In this document: in pieces, positions 16,379 through 23,250 of the stretch
Numbering within the stretch: the stretch's first letter is position 1
Layout of the letters: each line of letters starts with the position of its first letter
From: an uncultured Anaerolineales bacterium
Lineage (GTDB): Bacteria > Chloroflexota > Anaerolineae > Anaerolineales > Villigracilaceae
Reading direction: 5' to 3'
NCBI GenBank assembly: GCA_937928015.1
Contig: CALFXA010000271.1
Location: 1 to 25,493, forward strand
DNA: 25,493 nt
Notes under the pieces: model-generated
What the model saw: the letters and a program-made list of their open reading frames with translations, nothing else
Told to the model about the DNA's origin: nothing
Database searches by the model: none
Translations under genes and position numbers: made by a program

Positions 16379-18139
16379 ATGAAAAGAGCCTCAAACTGGA
16401 CGCTGACCGTGGTGCTGGCCGTGCTGTTGCTGGCGGCCTGTGTGCCTGCGACCGCCACCCCGACCGCCGCTCCCACGCTGCCGCCTGCCACCGAGCCGCC
16501 GACGGCCCTTCCGCCCACCGCCACGCCGACTCTGTTCCCCGTGTCGCTGGCGGGACCCCAGGCGGGCACCTCCATGAAATGGATCGACACCTCCGTGCTG
16601 GCCTTCGTGCCCGCGGGCGAATTCCAAATGGGGAATAGTGTGGCCAACACGCCTCAGCATACCGTGTACCTGGACGGCTTCTGGATCCAGCAGACCGAAG
16701 TGACCAACGGCATGTATAGTCAGTGCGTGGCCTCGGGTTCGTGCACGCCGCCCACGCAGGAACTGGGCGCGCCGCAGTACACCAACCCCGAGTACAACAG
16801 CCATCCCGTGGTGGGCGTCACCTGGGACCAGGCCAACGGCTACTGTCAGTGGATCGGCGGCAGCCTGCCGACCGAGGCCCAATGGGAGAAGGCCGCGCGC
16901 GGCACGCAGGCTGGGCAATTCCCCTGGGGCAATGACGGCGCCGCCTGCGACTTCCTCAATTTTGCCAACTGTATCAACCACACCACCGACGTGACCGACT
17001 ATGCCGAAGGCCGCAGTCCGTACGGGTTGTATGACATGGCGGGCAACGTCTTCGAGTGGGTCAACGATTATTACAGCGAGACCTATTACAACGAGTCGCC
17101 CGCCCAGAATCCGACGGGACCCGCCTCGGGCGATTCCCGCGTGGTGCGCGGTTCGAGCTTCGAGACCGACCCCGACCAGGCGGATTCTGCCATCCGCCAC
17201 TATAACAACGCGGGGAATTCCCGCCGCGACTTGGGCTTCCGCTGTGTGGTGACCCAGCCCAAGCCGCTGGCCCCGTACTGCCAATTGACCTCATACGTGC
17301 CCAGCGCTTCATCCCTGCCGCAGGGACAGTGCGAACTACCCGTGGTGGATTTGCGCGGTCAGTATTGCTCGAAGGGCGACGGCTTCGTAACCATGAACAT
17401 CTCGGAGGGCGCAGTCTATCAACTGAACCGTACCGACTACGATTGTGTCGAAACCCTGGTGGACGGCAAGCGTCTGCTCACCTGTAAGGGTCCGCGCAGT
17501 ACCGAGACCACGGCCGAGGTGACGGTCTGCAACGCTTCCTGCACCGAGACATCCACCAATGCTACGGCGGCAGTCTGCGACCCAGGCTACACCCTCGACA
17601 CGAACACGGGCACGTGTGTCTACTCGCCGATCCCTTCGCAGGTCGGCGTGACGGGCTGTCCCGTCGGCTACCGCACCATCGACCGTGGCGGAGTCAAGAC
17701 CTGTGCCTTGGCGGCGGGCAATGACGGTCTGTGTCCGCCTGGGCTGTACCTCGACAGCCAGTACGGCGCGTGCATCTCGCCCACGGGTATGGCCGACATC
17801 CCCTACGGCTTGAGCAGCCCAGACCTGGCCCAGCAGTCCTATGCAGGCTGCGCGCCTGGCTACAACTATGACCCGTCCTTCCAATGCTGTCAGGCTTCGA
17901 ACGCGGCGGCCTATCCCGCCTGCCCCGCAGGGACGCGCTACAGCGTGGAGCAAAAAGCCTGTCTCTCTACCCAGGTGCGCTTGAGCGGACCAGGCTGTGT
18001 CACCGTGCAGGCCACCACACTCAAATGCAGCGAGCCTGTGGATATCTGCTCGAAGATCGTCTTCGAGCCTGTCTGTCGCCGTAACTCCTACGCCTGCGTA
18101 TGGGACGACAAGAACGACAAATGTGAGATGAAGGAATAA
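16379..18139 (+). CDS. SUMF1 (FGE-like) domain lipoprotein with cysteine-rich tail
   Basis: A surface lipoprotein of 586 residues. The lipobox LAAC gives Cys21, followed by a Thr/Pro/Ala linker to about residue 55. Residues 70-295 form a formylglycine-generating-enzyme-like (SUMF1) domain: FVPAGEFQMGN, GFWIQQTEVTN, LPTEAQWEKAARG, GLYDMAGNVFEW, RVVRGSSF and GFRCV. The Cys pair that binds copper in true FGE (around RGGSW...C....C) is absent: the segment after RGSSF has no Cys. The domain is therefore probably not a formylglycine-generating enzyme. The remaining 290 residues contain 24 Cys, including five C-x-x-G modules of 14-16 residues (for example CPPGLYLDSQYGAC), suggesting a disulfide-rich, EGF-like extracellular region. 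TATAAT and AAGGAG precede the ATG. Confidence 0.9.
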   Translation: MKRASNWTLTVVLAVLLLAACVPATATPTAAPTLPPATEPPTALPPTATPTLFPVSLAGPQAGTSMKWIDTSVLAFVPAGEFQMGNSVANTPQHTVYLDGFWIQQTEVTNGMYSQCVASGSCTPPTQELGAPQYTNPEYNSHPVVGVTWDQANGYCQWIGGSLPTEAQWEKAARGTQAGQFPWGNDGAACDFLNFANCINHTTDVTDYAEGRSPYGLYDMAGNVFEWVNDYYSETYYNESPAQNPTGPASGDSRVVRGSSFETDPDQADSAIRHYNNAGNSRRDLGFRCVVTQPKPLAPYCQLTSYVPSASSLPQGQCELPVVDLRGQYCSKGDGFVTMNISEGAVYQLNRTDYDCVETLVDGKRLLTCKGPRSTETTAEVTVCNASCTETSTNATAAVCDPGYTLDTNTGTCVYSPIPSQVGVTGCPVGYRTIDRGGVKTCALAAGNDGLCPPGLYLDSQYGACISPTGMADIPYGLSSPDLAQQSYAGCAPGYNYDPSFQCCQASNAAAYPACPAGTRYSVEQKACLSTQVRLSGPGCVTVQATTLKCSEPVDICSKIVFEPVCRRNSYACVWDDKNDKCEMKE

Positions 18140-18142
18140 CGA

Positions 18143-18162
18143 CCGACAGAGAAAGTTGTCGG
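18143..18162 (+). other. Short hairpin after the SUMF1 lipoprotein gene
   Basis: CCGACA (18143-18148) and TGTCGG (18157-18162) can pair around an 8-nt loop, starting 3 nt after the stop codon. It has no T-run and probably only assists the stronger terminator that follows. Confidence 0.4.
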
Positions 18163-18171
18163 ACTTCAGAC

Positions 18172-18203
18172 AAAAAACGAGCGGACTCATCGAGTCCGCT
18201 CGT
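18172..18203 (-). terminator. Rho-independent terminator of the aminotransferase gene
   Basis: A perfect 12-bp stem, ACGAGCGGACTC (18177-18188) with GAGTCCGCTCGT (18192-18203), around a 3-nt loop. On the minus strand it is followed directly by six T (complement of 18172-18177), the textbook form. On the plus strand it is followed by TGCATTTT, so it may also stop the convergent lipoprotein transcript. Confidence 0.88.
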
Positions 18204-18219
18204 TGCATTTTGGATTGAC

Positions 18220-19551
18220 TTACTTGCCCGCCTTGGCTTCCTTCTCGGCCAGGGTCACGGCTTCTTCGAAGATGGCCAGGCCCTCGTCCACCTCGGACTT
18301 GGAGATGGAGAGCGGCGGCGCGATGCGGATGACCGACTTGCCGCAGGAGAGCATCAGCAGGCCGCGCTCGAAGGCCAGGTCCACCACGCGCTCGGTCAAC
18401 TCACCTGCGGGCTCTTTCGAGGTGCGATCCTTGACGAATTCCACGCCGATCATCAGACCGATGCCGCGCACGTCGCCGATGGACGGGTGGCGGCTCTGAA
18501 TCTCGGTCAGCGCGTCGAGGGTGTATTGGCCCACCGTGGCGGCATTCTCCATGTACTCGTTCTCTATCAGGTCGATGGTCGCCAGCGCAGCGGCGCAGGA
18601 GATCGGGTTGCCGCCGTAGGTATTGCCATGTGCGCCCTTCTCCCAATCCATGATGTCGCGGCGGGCGATGCACGCGCCGAGCGGCATGCCCGAGGCGATG
18701 CCCTTGGCTGCGGTCACGATGTCGGGCTCCACGCCGAAGTGCTCGATGGCCCACCACTTGCCCGTGCGGCCCATGCCCGACTGGACTTCGTCCACGATGA
18801 GCAGGATATCGTACTTGTCGCACAGTTCACGCAGGGCGGGATAGAAGCCCGCCGGGGGGACGATGTATCCGCCTTCGCCCTGGATGCTTTCCACCAAGAT
18901 GCCCGCCACTTCCTCGGGCGGCAGGATGTGGCCCAGGATCTGGTCCTCGATGTAACGCACCACGGTCTGGCCGTCGTCCTCGCCCTTGCGACGTTCCAGC
19001 ATCGGGCGGTAGGGGTTGGGGTACGGCGCATGCAGCACGCCGTTCATCAGCGGATAGAAGCCCTTGTGATATTTCGGCTTGCTGGCGGTGAAGGTCACCG
19101 CGCCCATCGTGCGCCCGTGGAAGGCGCCCGTGAAGCCGATGAAATTACTGCGGCCCGTGTGATAGCGCGCCAGCTTGATGGCCGTCTCGACCGCCTCGGT
19201 GCCCGAGTTGGTCATGAACGATACGCCATAATCGTCGAACGGGGCGATCTCGGCCAGCTTCTCGCCGAGCTGGATCCACTTCTCGTGATAGAAATCGGAC
19301 GAGATGTGGATGAACTTCTCAGCCTGCTCCTGGATGGCCTTGACCACCTTGGGGTGGGCGTGCCCCGTCGAGGTCACGGCGATGCCCGCCATGAAGTCGA
19401 GGAAGCGGTTGCCGTCCACGTCCCACACCTCGGTGCCCTTGCCGTGATCCATCGCAAAGGGGTATCCGCGCGGATACGACGGCGAAATAACGGCGGAATC
19501 GCGCTTGATCAGCGCGCGGGTCTTGGGGCCTGGCAACTTCATTGGTTCCAT
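18220..19551 (-). CDS. Class III PLP-dependent aminotransferase (acetylornithine/GABA type)
   Basis: A fold-type I aminotransferase of 443 residues that moves an amino group from an omega- or alpha-amino acid to a 2-oxo acid. Visible are the start LPGPKTRALI, NSGTEAVE (115-122) for phosphate binding, FHGRT (144-148), the PLP-contacting Asp254 in IVDEVQSGMGRTGKW, and the Schiff-base Lys283 in TAAKGIASGMPLGA. The family includes 4-aminobutyrate and acetylornithine aminotransferases and some amino acid racemases; the substrate cannot be settled from the sequence. AAGGAG lies 6 nt before the ATG at 19551. The gene sits 179 nt after the ROK kinase gene on the same strand, separated by a palindromic repeat, and ends in a strong terminator. 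Confidence 0.93.
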   Translation of the reverse strand: MEPMKLPGPKTRALIKRDSAVISPSYPRGYPFAMDHGKGTEVWDVDGNRFLDFMAGIAVTSTGHAHPKVVKAIQEQAEKFIHISSDFYHEKWIQLGEKLAEIAPFDDYGVSFMTNSGTEAVETAIKLARYHTGRSNFIGFTGAFHGRTMGAVTFTASKPKYHKGFYPLMNGVLHAPYPNPYRPMLERRKGEDDGQTVVRYIEDQILGHILPPEEVAGILVESIQGEGGYIVPPAGFYPALRELCDKYDILLIVDEVQSGMGRTGKWWAIEHFGVEPDIVTAAKGIASGMPLGACIARRDIMDWEKGAHGNTYGGNPISCAAALATIDLIENEYMENAATVGQYTLDALTEIQSRHPSIGDVRGIGLMIGVEFVKDRTSKEPAGELTERVVDLAFERGLLMLSCGKSVIRIAPPLSISKSEVDEGLAIFEEAVTLAEKEAKAGK

Positions 19552-19581
19552 GAGATTCTCCTTGAATTATCTGTCGATACG

Positions 19582-19653
19582 ATTGCGAGGAGGACGGAGG
19601 ATGCTCCCGCCAAGGGAGTCGGACTTCGCGAAGAAGTGTCCCCGTCTCGCAAT
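19582..19653. repeat. Palindromic dispersed repeat, ATTGCGAG family, copy 2
   Basis: Ends are ATTGCGAG (19582-19589) and CTCGCAAT (19646-19653), a perfect 8-bp inverted repeat. Inside is a small CTCCC/GGGAG hairpin (19604-19618) and a CTTCGCGAAG palindrome. The ends match the copy at 538-616 but the middle differs. A second hairpin, GCTCC/GGAGC (19681-19697), lies nearer the ROK gene. No gene is seen in the 179-nt gap. Confidence 0.65.
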
Positions 19654-19730
19654 TCAATTTTTGGTTTGGACCGTGAACCTGCTCCCGTGTCAGGAGCCGA
19701 TTCTCCCCTCATGCGGTTCGGTTACGCCCT

Positions 19731-20675
19731 TCAGGGCGGGTCCTCTTCGGACATGCGCGCCAGGGCCAGCGCCCCCAGCAGGCCCGCGTCATCGCCCAGC
19801 GCGGCGCGGGCAATGACCAGGCGTTCGAGGTAACGCGGATGGAAGACTCGCTTGCGCAGGCTTTCCTCGAACGGTACGAATAGCAAGTCGCCCACCTGTG
19901 AGACCCCGCCGCCGAAGATCAGCGCCGAGGGGTCGAAGGTGTGCAGGAAATTGACCACGGCGATACCGAGGTAATCACCCGCACGCTCGAAGGCCGAAAT
20001 AGCCAGCGCGTCGCCCTGACGGGCCGCTTCTGCGATTTGATAGGTGGAAAGTTCGGGATTCGCCTTCAGGCTGGACTTCGCGCCTGCCTGAAGCTGTTCA
20101 TTGACGTAGCGCGCAATGGCCCGTCCCGACGAAAGCGCCTCGATGTGACCTGGCGCTCCGCATGAGCAGGGCGGACCGTTGGGGTCTACGGTGACGTGAC
20201 CCAACTCCGCGGCCAGACCGTGATAACCTTCCAGCAGACGCCCGTTGCAGATCACTCCGCCGCCGATGCCCGTGCTGATGGTCAGGTAGAGCAGATCGTC
20301 GTGGCCGCGTCCCGCTCCGTATTTCCACTCGCCCAGTGCCGCCAGATTGGCGTCGTTGTTGATATAGACGGGCACGCCGAAACGCTCGGCCAGTTTGGGG
20401 CCGACGGGGAAATTCTGCCATTCGAGGATATTGGGGGTGTTGAGAATGATCCCCTGGTGCAGGTCGAGCGCGCCTGGCACGGCCATGCCAATGGCAGTCA
20501 CGTCTCCGTTGGCAGGCCAGACGGCTTCCACGGCCTGGACGAGACGGTCGAACACGCCTGGCTTCAATCCCTCCGAGGGGACGCGATGGTGCTTGACGGG
20601 AGTGGTCTGGTCGGGTTCATAGGCAGCCACGCGGATGTGCGTGCCGCCGATGTCCACGGCGATGACGAGGCTCAT
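19731..20675 (-). CDS. ROK family sugar kinase (glucokinase-like)
   Basis: A cytoplasmic kinase of 314 residues from the ROK family, most like bacterial glucokinases that phosphorylate glucose with ATP. Motifs are the phosphate loop AVDIGGTHIR (6-15), AVPGALD, NNDANLAALGEW with the catalytic Asp, and STGIGGGVICNGRLLEGYHGLAAELGH. The zinc motif reads CSCGAPGHIEA, so the third Cys of the usual C-x-C-G-x-x-G-C-x-E is replaced by His; His can bind zinc and the change is not unusual. No N-terminal DNA-binding domain is present, so it is a kinase and not a ROK repressor. TATAAT lies 6 nt before the ATG with no ribosome binding site, suggesting leaderless expression. Confidence 0.93.
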   Translation of the reverse strand: MSLVIAVDIGGTHIRVAAYEPDQTTPVKHHRVPSEGLKPGVFDRLVQAVEAVWPANGDVTAIGMAVPGALDLHQGIILNTPNILEWQNFPVGPKLAERFGVPVYINNDANLAALGEWKYGAGRGHDDLLYLTISTGIGGGVICNGRLLEGYHGLAAELGHVTVDPNGPPCSCGAPGHIEALSSGRAIARYVNEQLQAGAKSSLKANPELSTYQIAEAARQGDALAISAFERAGDYLGIAVVNFLHTFDPSALIFGGGVSQVGDLLFVPFEESLRKRVFHPRYLERLVIARAALGDDAGLLGALALARMSEEDPP

Positions 20676-20681
20676 ACCGCC

Positions 20682-20687
20682 ATTATA
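20682..20687 (-). promoter_or_regulatory. -10 box of the ROK kinase gene; predicted leaderless
   Basis: TATAAT on the minus strand lies 6 nt before the ATG at 20675. The spacing equals that at the amidase gene and is 1 nt shorter than that at tgt. Confidence 0.62.
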
Positions 20688-20748
20688 ACCGAGGCCGTGA
20701 GGCGGGACATCACGCGGCGGATATGCCGAATCTCACATTCTATCATGT

Positions 20749-21771
20749 CTATTTTTTCTTCGGGTCGATCAGTAGAATCAAATCTTTCAAATACCGTTCT
20801 GAAAACTCGATAATGACCACGTCGGGCTTCTGCTCGTCCACCCAGGAGAGATTCCACAGGCCGCCGCCCATGTAGTTTTGGACGTACACCCCGTAGCTGA
20901 AATGCTCTCCCAGCAGCGGGATGACGCGGAAGAAGAACGAGTCGTGGTAAAGCACCAGGCGCGGCAGGCTGGAGTCAGGATTGGCCGAGAACATCAACTT
21001 CCGCCCGCCGACGGTCACGTTCTTGTAGGTGGTATGCGTCTCGTATTGGGGCGCAAACTGGATGCGGGGTTCCTCATAATAGGTCGTGCCGATATTGGCC
21101 GCCAAATCGAACTGTTCAGGTGCGCGGACCTCCACTTTGAAATCCGATATCGGGTGTGAAACCAGGTTTGGGTAAGCCTCGTGCAATTCATCCATGACGG
21201 CGGCATAGGCGATGTACGCGCCATAATCGTTCCAGTGTGTGTCGGTGGCGTAGTAGACCTGGCGCTCCGCTTTGGCGGCCAGCAGTGCGGGACGCAGGTC
21301 TAGCAACTGGACCTGGCCGTGATCCTTCAAGTATTCGATCAGTTGATCCAATTTGGAAACGTCGCCGAAGACGGGCACCTGCGGCGGGACGCGCTCGGGG
21401 TAGATGGTGTTCTTGTTGGGCGGTACGACCACGATCAACTGGATGCCCCGTTCCTTGTAACGCGCAGACAGGGCATCCAGGTTCTTCTGGATTTGCGCCA
21501 TCTCGTCCTCGGTGAAGGGGTCGGTGTGCTGATAATCCTCGATGTCGCTCTCGGCGGTGTAGACCAGCCAACCATCCTCTCCGACGATGACCTTGGGGAA
21601 GACGCGGTCGCCGATCCACAGGCGCACGCGCGCTGTCCAGTCGATCAACCGCCCGCGCGGATAGAAGGATTCCTCAATGGCGTTCGGGTCCAGGTTTAGG
21701 GTCCGCAGGGGAGTGAGGAGCAAAAGAATGAAAGCGGCGATCAGCAGGAATGGATAATATTTTTTGAACAT
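20749..21771 (-). CDS. AlgJ/AlgX-like SGNH O-acetyltransferase
   Basis: A 340-residue protein with one N-terminal membrane anchor (about 6-22) and an extracytoplasmic SGNH-hydrolase-like domain of the AlgX/AlgJ family. It has GEDGWLVY (64-71), VVVPPNKNTIYPE, the catalytic Asp-x-His in DTHWND (Asp177, His179), and the probable nucleophile Ser278 in YHDSF. Family members transfer acetyl groups, received through an MBOAT partner, to exported polysaccharide. The MBOAT gene lies 6 nt upstream on the same strand, which supports this role. No strong Shine-Dalgarno sequence precedes the ATG, so translation is likely coupled to the MBOAT gene. The acetylated polymer is unknown because no polymerase or glycan operon is in view. 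Confidence 0.88.
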   Translation of the reverse strand: MFKKYYPFLLIAAFILLLLTPLRTLNLDPNAIEESFYPRGRLIDWTARVRLWIGDRVFPKVIVGEDGWLVYTAESDIEDYQHTDPFTEDEMAQIQKNLDALSARYKERGIQLIVVVPPNKNTIYPERVPPQVPVFGDVSKLDQLIEYLKDHGQVQLLDLRPALLAAKAERQVYYATDTHWNDYGAYIAYAAVMDELHEAYPNLVSHPISDFKVEVRAPEQFDLAANIGTTYYEEPRIQFAPQYETHTTYKNVTVGGRKLMFSANPDSSLPRLVLYHDSFFFRVIPLLGEHFSYGVYVQNYMGGGLWNLSWVDEQKPDVVIIEFSERYLKDLILLIDPKKK

Positions 21772-21777
21772 GGCAGG

Positions 21778-23211
21778 TTAGAAATTTCCATAGATGCCAG
21801 GCAGGAAACGGCTGCTGGTCATCATGCCGATGGATAACACGAAGAGTGCCAACAATGACAGGTCGCCCGCAATCGTCAAGGGGAAAGCCAGACGTGGACG
21901 CGCCTCGATTTGTTTCTGGAGCCATGGGCCGACAGGCAGGGATAAAATCACCGCGGCGATGAAGGCCAGCACGAAGGATGGCTCGATGAACGGCAGGGGC
22001 GCGGTCTCGCTAAAGGAGAGTTGCACCGTCTGCTGGACATTCCCGACCAGCAGTCGCAGGAAGCCGAGCGCGTATCCCAGGCTGGGCGCGCGGAAGAAGA
22101 CCCAGGTCAACAATAGGGCCGAAAGAGTGTACAAGTGACGGACGGGTCGCAGCCAGTCCGCTTTTAACCAGCGATTGAGGAATAGGCCCTCGATGACCAG
22201 GAAGAAGCCGTGCAGCAGACCCCAGATGACGAAGCCGATTGTCACACCATGCCACAGGCCCGTGAGCAGGAAGACGATCAGAACGTTGATTTGCTGTCCC
22301 GCCACGGGCAGGCGCTTGCGTTCGAGTGGATAGAAGACATAGTCACGGAACCATGTGGATAGTGAAATATGCCAGCGCCGCCAGAAGTCGCCGATGCTTT
22401 GCGCGATGTAGGGGGAATTGAAGTTTTCGCTAAAGCGCAGGCCCATCATCACGGCCAGACCGATGGCCATATCGGTGTAACCCGAGAAGTCGAAGAAGAT
22501 TTGCAGGGCATAGCCGACTAGGGCCAGCCAGGCGTATGCAGGTGTGGACGCCGCCACAGGCAGGACGAATATGGCGTTGACCGTCCTGGCCAGCACGTCA
22601 GCGATGAGGATCTTCTTGGCGATGCCGCGCAAAAAGCGGCGGACGCCGTCCGCGACTTGGGCGGCTTTGAGGGTCGGCGCGGGCAGGGAGTCGGCCAGGG
22701 TACGGTAGCGGACAATCGGTCCGACCAGCAGCTTGGGGAACAGCAATACGTAAAAGGCAAAAGTCACCAGATTCCGCTCGGGCTGGACTGTCCCCTTGTT
22801 CACATCCAGTAAGTACGAAATGACCTGAAAGCTGACGTACGAAAGCCCCAGTGGGAAGGTTAACGAGGTGAGAAGGTTGGTCAGGCGGACAGGGAAGTGT
22901 GGAGCCAGCCCAAGGAACAGGTCCAGGCCGTAGGCGGCAAATAACTTGAAGAAGGCCAGCAACCCCACGTTCACGAGCAGGCCGAGAGGCAGCAGCCACT
23001 TGGCAGGTTTGTCTTTCAGACGCAGTCCCAGCCAATAGTTGAAGAGGATCAGGCCGATCATCCACAGCAGATTGACAGCGCTGCCCCAGGCGTAGAACAG
23101 CAGGCTTTCCAAAATTCCCACCACGGGCCGCCAGCGTGGCTGGGCGAAGAAATAGGCGAGCAGGAAAATAGGCAAAAATAAGAACAGGAACAAGGCGGTG
23201 TTGAAGTTCAT
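21778..23211 (-). CDS. MBOAT family O-acyltransferase (AlgI-like)
   Basis: A polytopic membrane protein of 477 residues with about eleven spans. The MBOAT signatures are present: FPKLLVGPIVRY (158-169), FFDFSGYTDMAIG (239-251), DFWRRWHISLSTWFRDYVFYPL (from 275; conserved Trp280/His281), and TGLWHG with the catalytic His321. AlgI-type proteins pass acetyl groups across the membrane to an SGNH partner, here the AlgJ-like product encoded just downstream. GAGG lies about 8 nt before the ATG. The promoter appears to share a symmetrical -10 element with the divergent glycosyltransferase gene. Confidence 0.95.
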   Translation of the reverse strand: MNFNTALFLFLFLPIFLLAYFFAQPRWRPVVGILESLLFYAWGSAVNLLWMIGLILFNYWLGLRLKDKPAKWLLPLGLLVNVGLLAFFKLFAAYGLDLFLGLAPHFPVRLTNLLTSLTFPLGLSYVSFQVISYLLDVNKGTVQPERNLVTFAFYVLLFPKLLVGPIVRYRTLADSLPAPTLKAAQVADGVRRFLRGIAKKILIADVLARTVNAIFVLPVAASTPAYAWLALVGYALQIFFDFSGYTDMAIGLAVMMGLRFSENFNSPYIAQSIGDFWRRWHISLSTWFRDYVFYPLERKRLPVAGQQINVLIVFLLTGLWHGVTIGFVIWGLLHGFFLVIEGLFLNRWLKADWLRPVRHLYTLSALLLTWVFFRAPSLGYALGFLRLLVGNVQQTVQLSFSETAPLPFIEPSFVLAFIAAVILSLPVGPWLQKQIEARPRLAFPLTIAGDLSLLALFVLSIGMMTSSRFLPGIYGNF

Positions 23212-23229
23212 GAAGTGACCTCAAACACA

Positions 23230-23237
23230 ATTATAAT
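23230..23237. promoter_or_regulatory. Symmetrical divergent -10 element
   Basis: ATTATAAT reads TATAAT on both strands (23232-23237 plus, 23235-23230 minus). It lies 13 nt before the plus-strand ATG at 23251 and 18 nt before the minus-strand ATG at 23211. It could serve as -10 box for both genes, which lie only 39 nt apart. Confidence 0.55.
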
Positions 23238-23250
23238 GGACGGGCTTGCC

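Noticed and set aside
19693..19718. GAGCCG...CGGTTC resembling group II intron domain V
   Set aside because: The stretch is too short (26 nt against about 34), the stem does not pair as domain V should, and there is no reverse transcriptase.
18487..19833. Long plus-strand frame (448 codons) over the aminotransferase
   Set aside because: Antisense shadow of the aminotransferase and ROK genes; no recognisable domain and an Ala/Arg/His/Asp-rich composition.
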